This document shows positions 6,167-15,608 of a DNA stretch of 29,121 bases, piece after piece. The translations under genes were made by a program, and so were the position numbers. The first letter of the stretch is position 1, and every line of letters begins with the position of its first letter. Below the pieces are notes generated by a model. The model was not told where the DNA came from. It was given only the letters and a program-made list of their open reading frames with translations, and did not search any database. Origin of the DNA: a virus; the IMG/VR virus record IMGVR_UViG_3300025601_000084, positions 1 through 29,121 of that record. The stretch is one strand, 5' to 3'.

Positions 6167-6727
6167 TTACAAAACAGCATGGGCCAAAAGGTTGAACCGG
6201 GCCACCACCACGTCATCGGTGGCGTCAATGTTGGCCACCCACAACGAAACCTCGTCGCCGGGCTCCATTCGTTGAATCCATTGTGAGCGCCCGCCAGTAG
6301 TGGAACGAGATTCTGTGGCGTCGATAGGCACGCCGTTGAGCGCCAGCTTGAGCCCCACAACATTCCCGCTCGCGCCCACGCCTTCGTAGGATGCTGCGAG
6401 GGACACCGTGCGGGCCCGGTCAATGTTGTTTCTGAGCCCGGAGGCGTTCGTGGTGCCGGCAATCATATTGAAATCCATTGCCAGGGTGCCAGCGACGTTG
6501 ATGGGAACATAGGTGCCCGCCGTGGCAATACTGACCGTGGTGGAGGTTTGTCTCCACAGGACCGCACGCATGGGTTGTGCTGTGGCGATGTTGAGTTGAC
6601 GTATAGCATTCTCTGTGGCGAGGTCGTACTCTTGACGTTTGGCCAGGTAGTTGCGGAGCGTACTTGTCACCCAACGGCCCCAGGGTTGTGATGCCGGCTG
6701 GAGGTATGCTTCTGGAATCTTTGCCAT
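6167..6727 (-). CDS. minor tail / virion protein
   Basis: A 186-residue protein. The N-terminal third is helical and polar (WGRWVTSTLRNYLAKRQEYDLATENAIRQLN) and may anchor or trimerise. The rest is beta-rich (TTVSIATAGTYVPINVAGTL..., later GVPIDATESRST and EPGDEVSLWVANI), resembling the jelly-roll ends of phage fibres. It starts at the stop of the large minor tail protein (shared position 6727). Sits in the tail-tip block; receptor binding or tip decoration are the likely roles. Family not recognised. Confidence 0.65.
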   Translation of the reverse strand: MAKIPEAYLQPASQPWGRWVTSTLRNYLAKRQEYDLATENAIRQLNIATAQPMRAVLWRQTSTTVSIATAGTYVPINVAGTLAMDFNMIAGTTNASGLRNNIDRARTVSLAASYEGVGASGNVVGLKLALNGVPIDATESRSTTGGRSQWIQRMEPGDEVSLWVANIDATDDVVVARFNLLAHAVL

Positions 6728-8346
6728 TATGAGACTGGCTCCAATCTGAGGGGGAGAAGCGCGTAGTCTTTGAAGGTAACACCGTCGAAGATTGTGTTGA
6801 ATTCCTCAAATGTTTTTCCAGCGTACACCCCGTTCACATCGCCAAACAGAGTGTCATACTCTGCGTCGATGGTCACGGCGTCAGGCGTGATGCTGACAGT
6901 TCGCACGCGGTACATGGCGTCATCTAGGTGAATCCTAGAGCCGGACACTTCCCCGAATCCTTGCGGGACGTCGTTGCCGATTTGGGTCGTGAATTCGGCA
7001 AAGGTTTGAGCCGAGTAGTCCGAGTTGAAATTGTCAAAGCTGTAGGACGCTCCCACGAGGTCGTCAAAGTCGTCGAACGTGGGGAACAGTACGGTTGGGA
7101 CCGAACCAATCAGCCTCTTGAACTCCCTGGAACTCGTGTTGAATGTTTGGGTAGGAAGCGAGTAAACCCTCCGCGCAAACAAGCCCTGCCTTTTCGCGTC
7201 GGCCAGAGTGTCCGTAGCCACGTTGTCAAGCTCATTGCCTTTGACCGTGGGGGTGTCGCTATCCTTGAGCCCCGTGTATTCGGTGTGGAGCAAACGCTCG
7301 TAGTTCATACCCGTGCCGACAATTCTTAGCGTGGAGTAGTCGCTCGCGCCGTCGCTGATAGAGATTGAGTAGGGGGACAGTGAGGGGTAGTCGGGTCCGG
7401 TTATGGAAACTTTCACGCGGTTGCCTTCTCCGAGAATCTCGAAGCTCATGGCACCACCGAAGTCGTTCCAAAAGGCTGCCGTGACGGGAAGGTTGTCGTT
7501 CCCCGAAACAGCATATGCGGAAGCGCTACCGTAGTCCTTGGCGACAGTATCCCTGGCGGTCGGTTGCTGCACGCTAGTGAGGTAGAACTCCAGGTCAATC
7601 TCAAAATCTACGGTCTCGTTGGCTTCCACGGAATAGACGGTTGTTTCGGGAACCCAGCCGCCCTTGGGTTCCACCAGGAAGTTAGACTCTGGCTCGTAGT
7701 TGTAGTAAGCAACGTCGAAGGACTGGGCAAGTTCAATGTCTTGCAACTGCCAGCTACTATTTGAGAGGTTCTCGGCGCTGATTGTTCTTTGTCGGACGGG
7801 GCGCACCACAATGTAGTCCCGGACCACTGTAACCTCGAAGTCGTAAGCGGAGGCAAGGCTCTTCGTGAAATTCCACACGTCGCCGAAGAACCCCGGAGTG
7901 CGAATGGTCGTGGTGGGCAATGAGGTTTCGTAAACTATTTCTGTGGTGATGCCTACCAGCCCAAAAAGGTATCCCATAACATCTTCAATGGTGCCGGATT
8001 GTGGCTGGATAGTTCTTTCCAGGTTGAGGGCGGCCAGCCGGCTACGGCCACCCATGGTGATTGCCCCGTTGTTACCGGAAACGTTTTCGATAGTCCCAAT
8101 GACGGCACCGTGCAGGCTGTCTTTTAGGTAGAACTCGTCTTTGTATAGCAGGATGGAAGCGTTGTTAGAGTTTTCGACGTCGATGCTCATATCACCGATA
8201 GCGCCGGATTCGTCGCCGGGAACAAGTGGCGTGGAGCCCTCGGTATAAGAGTAGCCGGACACGTTAGATGCGCCACCCATGAACCGGCCAGTTCCGACAA
8301 GCCTTAGCGTTACTTCACCGCTAGTCTCGCCGCCCCACTCGGTCAC
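6727..8346 (-). CDS. minor tail protein (tail tip / hub-like)
   Basis: A 539-residue protein, second gene after the distal-tail-like protein and third after the tape measure, the usual place of the tail hub in siphoviruses. It is beta-rich with repeated acidic/aromatic stretches (SFDNFNSDYSAQTFAEF, later KTFEEFNTIFDGVTFKDY near the C-terminus). A central segment (about residues 100-200) has a short helical LAALNLERTI and VMGYLFGLVG like the hub proteins that carry a peptide-binding groove. No peptidase motif is visible. The start overlaps the end of the preceding gene. Confidence 0.7.
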   Translation of the reverse strand: MTEWGGETSGEVTLRLVGTGRFMGGASNVSGYSYTEGSTPLVPGDESGAIGDMSIDVENSNNASILLYKDEFYLKDSLHGAVIGTIENVSGNNGAITMGGRSRLAALNLERTIQPQSGTIEDVMGYLFGLVGITTEIVYETSLPTTTIRTPGFFGDVWNFTKSLASAYDFEVTVVRDYIVVRPVRQRTISAENLSNSSWQLQDIELAQSFDVAYYNYEPESNFLVEPKGGWVPETTVYSVEANETVDFEIDLEFYLTSVQQPTARDTVAKDYGSASAYAVSGNDNLPVTAAFWNDFGGAMSFEILGEGNRVKVSITGPDYPSLSPYSISISDGASDYSTLRIVGTGMNYERLLHTEYTGLKDSDTPTVKGNELDNVATDTLADAKRQGLFARRVYSLPTQTFNTSSREFKRLIGSVPTVLFPTFDDFDDLVGASYSFDNFNSDYSAQTFAEFTTQIGNDVPQGFGEVSGSRIHLDDAMYRVRTVSITPDAVTIDAEYDTLFGDVNGVYAGKTFEEFNTIFDGVTFKDYALLPLRLEPVS

Positions 8347-9194
8347 TACTTACTCCAACCGTAATACTCTGAAAGTTCTATGACTACACCAACCTTGTCT
8401 AACGCCGAAGAATATGGCGTATAGGTTGGCTGAGAAACAAACTGCAAACCCGAGTTGCCTTGGCCTGAAATAAAGCCTCCGGTAGCCGGGGTAACACCTG
8501 TTTCTAACACTTGTACCATTATACCTGATAGGGTCAAAGTTCCCTCCCCCCCCAATGACAGCTCCACGCCGTCATAAGAGGTCGAAGCAAAGCTCTCATT
8601 GAACCTGGCATCATCGGTCACGGCCAGGAGCGTCAAGGTCTCGGGAGTCCCGTCAGTGTTGGCGCTCACCGTGGGTGTGGCCACTACCGTGCCACCAGTC
8701 CCATTGGCGCCATACGCCCCCACATGAGCCGTGTAGCCCGTGGGGATAGGAACCCACACGCGGCGGGTTTGCCCGGTTAGCACGGTGTACAGGATGGACT
8801 CTACGGGGAAACCGAGAGTATTCGAAGGTGTTGCAGCCGACTCGCCACGAGTACCGTCGTTGAGCGCCAAGCCGTCGGTCAAACCCTGAGCGGGCATAGC
8901 CCACCACTGGGGCAATACGTTACGGTCATTCGTCATTGGATCGTGGACATATACGGGCCCGTTGCCGTAGAGCCCGTCCGCAATGTCGAGAAGGATACGC
9001 GCGTCATCGCGGCTGATAGAGTTCCACGTCATCGTGTAGTTCTTGTGTGACGCAGTAGAGCGACGGATAGAGGTGCCGCCGTTCAGGAAGTCAGTCTTGT
9101 TGAAATAGCCCTGCTTCGTGGCCGGCATACTCACCGAAGGTGCGCGAATTTCGAGCATGGCGTTCCTGGTGCCCATGTAAAAACAGCTACTCAT
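8346..9194 (-). CDS. minor tail protein, distal-tail-like
   Basis: A 282-residue protein immediately following the tape measure, in the position of the distal tail protein (Dit) of siphoviruses. The N-terminus (MSSCFYMGTRN...MLEIRAPSVSM) and the stretch NGGTSIRRSTASHKNYTMTWNSIS resemble tail-tip proteins that sit on the last tube ring. The C-terminal half (about 160-282) is a beta-rich module with a GTGGTVVATPTV turn and could be a carbohydrate-binding-type fold, but no ligand residues can be named. Start and stop overlap both neighbours by one base or so, showing translational coupling. Confidence 0.68.
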   Translation of the reverse strand: MSSCFYMGTRNAMLEIRAPSVSMPATKQGYFNKTDFLNGGTSIRRSTASHKNYTMTWNSISRDDARILLDIADGLYGNGPVYVHDPMTNDRNVLPQWWAMPAQGLTDGLALNDGTRGESAATPSNTLGFPVESILYTVLTGQTRRVWVPIPTGYTAHVGAYGANGTGGTVVATPTVSANTDGTPETLTLLAVTDDARFNESFASTSYDGVELSLGGEGTLTLSGIMVQVLETGVTPATGGFISGQGNSGLQFVSQPTYTPYSSALDKVGVVIELSEYYGWSK

Positions 9195-12100
9195 TAGTTG
9201 CTACCTCGCCTAGCGTCACTCAGGTTATTGGAGTTCGTCGCCTCCGCCACAATCTTACCATTCAGCTTCAACTGGACATTGCCGGCATTGACCAAGAGCT
9301 TGCGGTCATAAGGTGAAAGCTCCACCATCATCGTGCCGTCGCCACCGTTGTCACGAGAGCCACTGCCGATGCTAAAGTTCCGCATACCCGACTGGAGTTG
9401 AGCCAAGAAACTCGCGTCAGGGAGGCCCGTGTTCTGATTGACGTGCTGTTTGGGAACTATGTACTCGCCCTTGTGGGTTGACCCGGCAAACTCGTTAGCG
9501 TTACCGCGACCGGTGAACCCGCCACGCTTAAAACCATAACCGTCTTTTATGGAACGGACTTCATCTCGAGCAATTTTTATTTGCCTATAAGCAAAGCTTA
9601 ACTCTGATGCCACGCTCGCTTGAAAACCTGCAACCTGGGGACCCTGCCCGGAGCTTCTGCTAAGCGTACTAATTCTTGAAGCCCAAGACCTAACCGAGTT
9701 CTCAGCCGCCTTTAGTGACGCCGAAGCGCCCGACATGCCGGCTTCGCTTTGGTCAAGCTTGGGGCCATCGTCCCTGGAGCTGCCATTGCCATTGCCGCTA
9801 CGCTGGGTGACCGGCTGCCCCAAAGCCCGGTTCAAATCGTTAGCCGCAGTAATTTGTCTCTGCAAGGAAGCGTTCAGTTCGTTCAACGCTTGCAAAGCCG
9901 GGTTCACGTTCGCCTCAACCGTGATGTTACGCGGGACCCTGTCTATCGCCGTGCGAACATCATCGAACGCTTTCGCGTACTCGTTGACAACCGACTCCTG
10001 GTAGCCAAGCTCGATAGCCTGAGCAACAAACTCTCGACGCGCCCTTACAGTAGCTTTACGCAACTCGTCCTGGCTCGCACCCGACTCCGCCAAAGTCTCA
10101 ATGTACCCCTGGTAATCACGCACAAGGCCAAGCAGGTCGGACCTGTTTTGCCTCTGCCCGACACCCTGCCCAGTCAGGTCTCCGCCTGCAATAGCTTGAG
10201 CATTAGCGAGCTTGCCAGCGTTTTCGGCTTGGTCTCTGTCCATCTCTAACAGCTCTTTACGGAGCACGGCAGCCCGCAACATGTCACCATAAGATTCTGC
10301 GACAGACAAGAAGTACATTTTGATTGCCCGGTCGGCCCCCAAACCTTGCTGGGCCGCCTGCAAGTCTTCAACTTCGAGCCTTGCTCTTTCCACGTTATCG
10401 CCAAGGTTGTCCCAGGCTTCCGCAATCCTGTCAATGTCGAAAGTTTTAGCGAAACGCAAATCAAAAGCACGAGAAAAAACGTTTTCTAGGTCGCCAGCGT
10501 AATCGGACAGCGTGCGAATCTTTTCCTGTGTTGCTTTGATTCCTCTATTGAAATTATCAAAGTTGATGTTGGCAATGCCATCACCGGCAGTGTCAATAAA
10601 CCTTTGCGCTTCTGCTTCGGTTATGCCAAACTCGGATGCGACCCGGCTGATGGCTTGTCTGAGGATACTCAATGAGGGGGAAGCGTTGCCACCCACTTCT
10701 TTCGCGAGGCCGGCAAACAGCGAAGCTAGGTTAGCCACACCTTCTTCGGCGCTTTCGGATTGTTGCAGAATGGCACCGATGGCGTCCTGCATTTCTTCGC
10801 TAGAGTACAAAGCTTTTTTGCCTGTATCACCGAACGCTTCACCGAGAGCAAAGATTGCTTCTTCGGTTTCGCGGCCAAGGTTGATTGCGTCGAACATAAC
10901 ATCGACAAGTTCTTCAAACTGTTCCGCCAATGTTTTGACTTTCCCAGAAGCTTTATCTGCAGAAGCTCCCACACCATTCATTCCATCCATGAGGGCGTCC
11001 AGCGCCCCTTCTAGGGTGCCTTCCGTTGCGCCAAGCGCAGTAAGCTCTAAAACTCGAGCTGTTGTAATTCCAGCGGTGATGCCGAGACCCTCAATGGTGT
11101 CGTTGAATATGACTGCTTGTTTGCTGGAAAGAACTCCGGCTGCTTCCATGACAAGCATAGCTTGTGCCAAGTTTATGATTTGCTGTTCGGCGTCAGGGGT
11201 GCCAGCTATAACTGCCGCAATAACCCCTTGTATGGCGCCCGTGGCAGCGCCAGCGTCAGGCCCCAGGTCAGCGAACTCTTCCCCAAGTTTTCTGAACGAA
11301 TCAGTTGTTTTCTTGTTAGCGTTAGCCAAACCAAAAATGTCTTCCATCAAAATCTTTACAGAAGCGTCAGTAAGGTCAATATAAGTTTTCGCGTCTTGTT
11401 GGCCCTCGTTGGCAAACGTAAGAGCTTCGGTGGCTTGTTTGTCTAAAGCGATACTGTCTGCTTGGGTCCTCAAATGCCCGAGAAGGGACTCTTCGTATTC
11501 TTCCGCCATTTCTTTGCGAGCGTGGATGGCTCTTGTTGCCGCAGCATACTCCGGGCCGGTGTCCCCATGCGTTACAAGTATTTCTTGCCTTCTGGCTTTT
11601 AGTTCTTCTATGCCCGCGTCTAACTGTGCACTTATCGCGTCAGTAAGCGGGGAGCTTTCGCCCTCAATGTTTGCGGCAATAAGTTCACTGACCGTGACCC
11701 CCGCTTTATTCATAGCGTCTTGGAAAGCGGCGTCAGAAAACAGGTCAACAATATCTTCGTCTTTGAGGAGCTGATTTTTGAAATATGCGACAGTGTTCTC
11801 GTCTATGACCCTTGTTTGCTTTTCGAGTGCGGCCGTACCGTCCTCGGTGGACGCTGTCATCTGTTCGTCAGAATGAACAAAATCGCCCGCTATGTTGACG
11901 CTATCCTTTATGGCGTCGTTTTTGTTTTCTATGGTTCTGGTGTAAACCCTAAGAGCGTCACTACCATCTTTCATCTTCCCAGTGTTCTTATCGAACGCCG
12001 CAGTGTCCTCATCAATCGCCGTGGAAAGCGATTCCATGTCACCGTACAAGTCCTTAAGCTTGGAACTCGTTGCGTCAGAATTTTTCCCCAACGTAGAAAG

Positions 12101-13642
12101 ACCCCAGGAGATGAGGAGCAACACTGCGCCAATGCCCGTGCTGATAAGGAGAGCCCTGAAAGCGGCAGACAAACCAAGAACCGCAATCGTGGCAAACTTA
12201 CTCTTGAAAGCGAGACCATCTATAGCCTTATTGTTAATCATCACTTTGGCGGCTGCACCAATCGAATCAAACCCAAGCTTCTGCAACGCGAACCTAATTG
12301 CAAGAATTGATGCGGCGGCTCCGGCCACTGCCGCGAACAATGCGGTAAAAGCGGCAATAAGCAACGAGGTGATAATGATAAAACCACTGATAGCTTCGCC
12401 TATGGGATGCTGAGCCCACACCGTAAGGCCCTGTACAACTTGATTCAAGTATTTCAAGAACCCTCCAAGAGGGCCAACCGAGTCGCCAAAAGCGGCGCCC
12501 AAAGTTTGCACGTTCTGTCCTAGACGAGAAACCTGTTCGGCCGTAGTGTCGCTAATAATGCCGTACTGCTGATTGATTTTGGAGCCTCTAAGGAACTCGT
12601 CGTTACTAATCCCGATAAGCTTGGCAACCTCGTCGGAGGTTTGCGCCAAACGCAAAATAGCCGGAATGTCCCGCACGGAAGTAATGCCCAGCTCCCTTAG
12701 CGTGCGCTCTGCCCTGGGACCCTCATCGTTTATGCCTCTAAAGAAGTCCTGTAAAACCCGGCCTGGCTGGGTGCCCCAATCCGAAACAAACTCTTCGGCT
12801 GTTCTCCCCGTCAAACGGCCAAACTCGGTGACGCCTCGCCCGCCTTCGACAGCGGACTTTCCAATGTTGCTAAACAGGCGTGTGACGTTACCGCGTGCAA
12901 GCTCTGGCTTGATGCCTACGGATGCCATGGCGCCAGATAGTCCAATAATCTCAGGGGCAGTGAGGCCCGCCAAGTTACCCATAGAAGCAATCTGTGTGGA
13001 CACCGAAACAATTTCAGATTCCGTGGACACAGAACTGATACCTACAGCCAGAATTGCGGAACCAAGCTTCTCGAACTGGCCATCAACACCGTCAATGAGC
13101 TGATTAAGGCGCCCGAACGCGGTCGCGGCAGCATCCACTGTTAAGTCCGTGGTGGCAGCAAACTTAGCTACCGACTCAGTAAAGCTAGCGATATACTTTT
13201 CCGCAATGCCGAGCTGCCCAGCCAACGCTGCGATGTTCGTAATGTCTTCCCAAGAAATAGGGGTGCTTTCGGTAATCTCCTGGAGCTCTGCACGTAACTC
13301 TTGTGTGGAACCCACCACCAATTCGTTAGTTCTAATAACGTTTGCGAAAGCCCGTTCATACTTGATGGAAAGGGCCACAGGCGCTATGGCCACAGCGGCA
13401 AAAGCGACCGATATAAGACTAAGAGTGTTTCTTATGTCATAGAGTGCGTACCTAAGAGCCGGAAGGCTTTTGCCCGAGTCGCCGAACTCCCGGAAAGATG
13501 AAGCAAGAGTTTTCGCGCCCCCACTGGCCGTTATTGCGGCCTGGCCAATCTCGTTAATAACTCCTACCGCTTTTTTGGCGGAAGCAGCTAGTTTGGCATG
13601 ACCAATAGTGATATCAATGTTCACTTCTGGGTCATTTGCCAT
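9194..13642 (-). CDS. tape measure protein
   Basis: At 1482 residues this is by far the largest gene, just after the frameshifted chaperone, as in nearly all siphoviruses. The N-terminal part carries the PhageMin_Tail-type region. Hydrophobic segments lie near residues 73-93, 415-455 and 484-520, the kind thought to help DNA cross the host membrane. Long polar helical stretches follow, and the C-terminal end has the common tape-measure motif GGFTGRG...HKGEYIVPKQ near residue 1375. It sets tail length; at roughly 1.5 angstrom per residue this predicts a tail of about 200 nm. No lysozyme or peptidase motif was noticed. There is no Shine-Dalgarno; instead TAGAAT lies six bases before ATG 13642, predicting a leaderless message. 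Confidence 0.93.
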   Translation of the reverse strand: MANDPEVNIDITIGHAKLAASAKKAVGVINEIGQAAITASGGAKTLASSFREFGDSGKSLPALRYALYDIRNTLSLISVAFAAVAIAPVALSIKYERAFANVIRTNELVVGSTQELRAELQEITESTPISWEDITNIAALAGQLGIAEKYIASFTESVAKFAATTDLTVDAAATAFGRLNQLIDGVDGQFEKLGSAILAVGISSVSTESEIVSVSTQIASMGNLAGLTAPEIIGLSGAMASVGIKPELARGNVTRLFSNIGKSAVEGGRGVTEFGRLTGRTAEEFVSDWGTQPGRVLQDFFRGINDEGPRAERTLRELGITSVRDIPAILRLAQTSDEVAKLIGISNDEFLRGSKINQQYGIISDTTAEQVSRLGQNVQTLGAAFGDSVGPLGGFLKYLNQVVQGLTVWAQHPIGEAISGFIIITSLLIAAFTALFAAVAGAAASILAIRFALQKLGFDSIGAAAKVMINNKAIDGLAFKSKFATIAVLGLSAAFRALLISTGIGAVLLLISWGLSTLGKNSDATSSKLKDLYGDMESLSTAIDEDTAAFDKNTGKMKDGSDALRVYTRTIENKNDAIKDSVNIAGDFVHSDEQMTASTEDGTAALEKQTRVIDENTVAYFKNQLLKDEDIVDLFSDAAFQDAMNKAGVTVSELIAANIEGESSPLTDAISAQLDAGIEELKARRQEILVTHGDTGPEYAAATRAIHARKEMAEEYEESLLGHLRTQADSIALDKQATEALTFANEGQQDAKTYIDLTDASVKILMEDIFGLANANKKTTDSFRKLGEEFADLGPDAGAATGAIQGVIAAVIAGTPDAEQQIINLAQAMLVMEAAGVLSSKQAVIFNDTIEGLGITAGITTARVLELTALGATEGTLEGALDALMDGMNGVGASADKASGKVKTLAEQFEELVDVMFDAINLGRETEEAIFALGEAFGDTGKKALYSSEEMQDAIGAILQQSESAEEGVANLASLFAGLAKEVGGNASPSLSILRQAISRVASEFGITEAEAQRFIDTAGDGIANINFDNFNRGIKATQEKIRTLSDYAGDLENVFSRAFDLRFAKTFDIDRIAEAWDNLGDNVERARLEVEDLQAAQQGLGADRAIKMYFLSVAESYGDMLRAAVLRKELLEMDRDQAENAGKLANAQAIAGGDLTGQGVGQRQNRSDLLGLVRDYQGYIETLAESGASQDELRKATVRARREFVAQAIELGYQESVVNEYAKAFDDVRTAIDRVPRNITVEANVNPALQALNELNASLQRQITAANDLNRALGQPVTQRSGNGNGSSRDDGPKLDQSEAGMSGASASLKAAENSVRSWASRISTLSRSSGQGPQVAGFQASVASELSFAYRQIKIARDEVRSIKDGYGFKRGGFTGRGNANEFAGSTHKGEYIVPKQHVNQNTGLPDASFLAQLQSGMRNFSIGSGSRDNGGDGTMMVELSPYDRKLLVNAGNVQLKLNGKIVAEATNSNNLSDARRGSN

Positions 13643-13657
13643 ATATATATTCTACCG
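13643..13657 (-). promoter_or_regulatory. -10 promoter, leaderless start of the tape measure gene
   Basis: Minus strand TAGAAT (13654-13649), then ATATAT, then ATG at 13642. The base context before the hexamer is CGG rather than TGn. No ribosome-binding site lies in the 20-base gap after the chaperone stop, so start-codon-first initiation would explain expression. Confidence 0.5.
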
Positions 13658-13662
13658 CATAG

Positions 13663-14768
13663 CTACTTTTTCCCCTGTAAAATTTGGGGCTCCTGGGGCC
13701 GTCGTCTAGGTTCCTGGGGGCCCTTCTTCGCTTCTTGCTCCTCAAGCCACTCTTGCCTTGTTGGCATCGCACCCTGGTCCATTGTGCGGGGCTCCGCAAT
13801 AAAGTACAGGCCGTGAGACTTGGTTTTCTTCTTGCCGTCTATTTCGGAAGCCTTCTCGACTGCGGCACGAGACTTAGACACTCTGCCTTTAGCGTCAAAA
13901 GTGACACGGTCGGACTCGTCCCACCAGATAGGCACGCCGTCCCGATACCAGTCCTCTAGGAGGTAGTGAGCTTTGATGAGACGGTAATCCCAAAAGGTCC
14001 ACTTCTTGTGAGACGGGTCACTGAAAATAACCGCCGTCGGTGGGTGCCCTATGCTCGCGGCAGCCTTGAGGAACGTTGCCAGGAACCTGTTTTGATTCCA
14101 GGTTAGGGCTTCGCTAAAAAATCTTCGCCCGTTTCCATCACGAATAATGCGGTAGCGTCGCGGAGCTTCTCGATAGCTTTGTTGATTGCAATAGAGGCGC
14201 TCAAAGGAAACTGATTGCGTACCTGATTGATGGTACTGTAAGCGAAGTCCGTTTGTTCGTTGCCTTCAACGTCAACTATTTTTACAATGTGTTCTTGCCA
14301 CAAAAAGTCGGTGAACAAGTCGTCGCGTTGAGGCGAATCTTTCTGCTCTTTCTTTTTGCCACCAGCGAGAAGTCCAGCCATAGGGTCTTCTTTTTCGTAT
14401 TCGATTGGATACTTTTTCACAGCCTTGCGGTAAGTTTCTTCTCTCGAGCCCTCAGCAATGCCCACAAGGTGCACGGTAAGCCCCGAAGCAGTAATCTTTT
14501 TAGTGAGGGATTCTTTTTCTTCGTAGAGAGCCTCGATGATTTTTTTGGTTTTTTCGCTCTCCCCTTTGAGTCCAGTTTTGTTTTCTTGCTCCTCAATCTT
14601 GTCTTTCACTTCGGAGATAGCATAAATGGCGTTTTCGTCCATGTACACTGGGACCTGAGTTTCGGGGTATCCGCGACCTTTCAATACGGAAAGGATATCA
14701 AAAACGCCTGGCGCCTTTACAGCATCTACCGCTTCACGGATTTCTTCGTAATCTGATTCTGTAGACAA
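13663..14768 (-). CDS. tail assembly chaperone, long form by -1 frameshift
   Basis: The short chaperone frame and the downstream frame are joined at a perfect slippery heptamer T-TTT-TTA (minus strand, plus positions 14115-14121). Reading slips back one base after codon 218 and continues as SEALTWNQNRFLATFL... to a TAG at 13663, adding 150 residues (total about 368). The extension is protein-like from the slip onward (HKKWTFWDYRLIKAHYLLEDWY...), with no start codon near its beginning, so it must be reached by frameshifting. This is the lambda G/GT arrangement: both forms bind the tape measure during tail assembly and are absent from the virion. The C-terminus is Lys/Glu/Pro-rich (QEPRRRPQEPQ). 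Confidence 0.88.
14103..14768 (-). CDS. tail assembly chaperone, short form
   Basis: A 221-residue protein, ending EDFLAKP and TAA at 14103. It is helical and charged, with an early region EEIREAVDAVKAPGVFDIL and a Lys/Glu-rich middle (about 75-100). The start is TTG at 14768, because AGGAGG lies four bases upstream; a 14-codon longer frame from 14810 would place that ribosome site inside the gene and lacks its own. It precedes the tape measure, the fixed position of these chaperones. A promoter (TGG-TAGTAT, 14803-14795) and an upstream terminator make it the head of its own unit. Confidence 0.85.
   Translation of the reverse strand: MSTESDYEEIREAVDAVKAPGVFDILSVLKGRGYPETQVPVYMDENAIYAISEVKDKIEEQENKTGLKGESEKTKKIIEALYEEKESLTKKITASGLTVHLVGIAEGSREETYRKAVKKYPIEYEKEDPMAGLLAGGKKKEQKDSPQRDDLFTDFLWQEHIVKIVDVEGNEQTDFAYSTINQVRNQFPLSASIAINKAIEKLRDATALFVMETGEDFLAKP
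14115..14121 (-). promoter_or_regulatory. -1 programmed frameshift slippery site
   Basis: TTTTTTA on the minus strand, read T-TTT-TTA in the zero frame, fits the X-XXY-YYZ rule and lies four codons before the zero-frame stop. Slippage gives -LSEALTWNQ- in the -1 frame. No strong stem follows within about 10 bases, as is often true of these phage sites. Confidence 0.85.
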
Positions 14769-14788
14769 TTTTCCTCCTGGTGGTTTGT

Positions 14789-14803
14789 ACCACGATACTA
14801 CCA
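14789..14803 (-). promoter_or_regulatory. extended -10 promoter before the chaperone gene
   Basis: Minus strand TGG-TAGTAT (14803-14795), then six bases and a predicted A start at 14788. The 20-base leader contains AGGAGGA next to TTG 14768. It lies right after the terminator of the tail tube gene, so transcription would be re-initiated here. Confidence 0.55.
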
Positions 14804-14813
14804 TGGGCAAAGA

Positions 14814-14845
14814 AAAACCCCCGCCGAAGCGAGGGCTTTTCCTGT
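14814..14845 (-). terminator. Rho-independent terminator after the tail tube gene
   Basis: On the minus strand CCCTCGC pairs with GCGGGGG around a TTCG tetraloop (one G-T pair), followed by TTTTTCTTT. It sits about 10 bases after the stop at 14856, with the next promoter immediately beyond it. Confidence 0.85.
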
Positions 14846-14855
14846 CGGGTAGTTC

Positions 14856-15608
14856 CTATGCGACAGTAACCGCACAAGTATCAGTGGTGGCACCAGGGGA
14901 GGTAGCAGTGATTGTTGCGGTCCCGGACGCTACGGAGGTGACAACGCCAGCCGAAGAAACGGTGGCAACTGCCACGTCACTTGAGCTCCACGTTACGCCC
15001 TTGCTGTAGACACGCCCACCAAAAGTTGCGGCAAGAACGTCGAAGTCGCCAGCGTCACTGGAAAGGGTGTCGGGAGTGACAACTACATCACCGGCGCCGA
15101 CGATTGCGCGAACCGCATAGTCACCCTGGGGGAGCATAGAGACCGTGTAGCGGAAAGCTTCTTCGCCAGTAACGGACTCAGCAAACCCATCAGTAATTAC
15201 TTTGAGAACGTGAACCATGTTGCCGTCAGCAGCAGCCTTATTGGAAGGTTCCGTGCCATCGATACGCATAACAACGTATCCCAGCGTGCGGGGCGTGTCA
15301 ATAAGGTCGTAAGTCAACGAGTAGGCGCTGTTTGCGTCATCGAAGCTCTGAGGGTAGTACATGGACATGTTGCCACCCCAGTTAGCGTAACCACGGTCTG
15401 CGGTTTTACCAAGAGCTGTGATAGCAGGGTCATCAAGTTGGTTAGAAGCTTGAAGCCCGAAGTCCAAGTCGTTCCACGAGATAGCATCCGAAATGTCAAC
15501 AGAAGCGTTGATTTCAGCCGCAGTGGGGTTCTTGTAGTCCGAGAAGGCGCTAGGGATAGCCCACCAGATGCGAATGTTTCCGCTTGAAGGAACTTTTACA
15601 TCAGTCAT
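14856..15608 (-). CDS. major tail protein with C-terminal Ig-like (Big_2) domain
   Basis: A 250-residue tail tube-type protein. Residues 1-170 carry the tube domain (NIRIWWAIPSAFSDYKNPTAAEINAS near the N-terminus, an acidic WNDLDFG, and YVVMRIDG in the core). Residues about 174-250 form a bacterial Ig-like group 2 domain, with the hallmark TWSSSDVAVATVSSAGVV then ASGTATITATS. Ig-like add-ons on tail tube proteins decorate the outside of the tail and are thought to aid binding to cell-surface carbohydrate. The N-terminal domain is paralogous to the next upstream gene. The start overlaps the stop of that gene, so they are co-translated; a terminator follows. Confidence 0.85.
   Translation of the reverse strand: MTDVKVPSSGNIRIWWAIPSAFSDYKNPTAAEINASVDISDAISWNDLDFGLQASNQLDDPAITALGKTADRGYANWGGNMSMYYPQSFDDANSAYSLTYDLIDTPRTLGYVVMRIDGTEPSNKAAADGNMVHVLKVITDGFAESVTGEEAFRYTVSMLPQGDYAVRAIVGAGDVVVTPDTLSSDAGDFDVLAATFGGRVYSKGVTWSSSDVAVATVSSAGVVTSVASGTATITATSPGATTDTCAVTVA

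Noticed and set aside
10512-11384. 290-codon + strand frame inside the tape measure gene.
   Set aside because: Antisense to the strongly supported tape measure frame, low-complexity Ser/Ala/Pro text. Shadow.
13663-13935. Independent 90-residue gene starting at GTG 13935.
   Set aside because: Protein-like sequence continues upstream in the same frame to the slippery site, so this is the tail end of the frameshifted chaperone.
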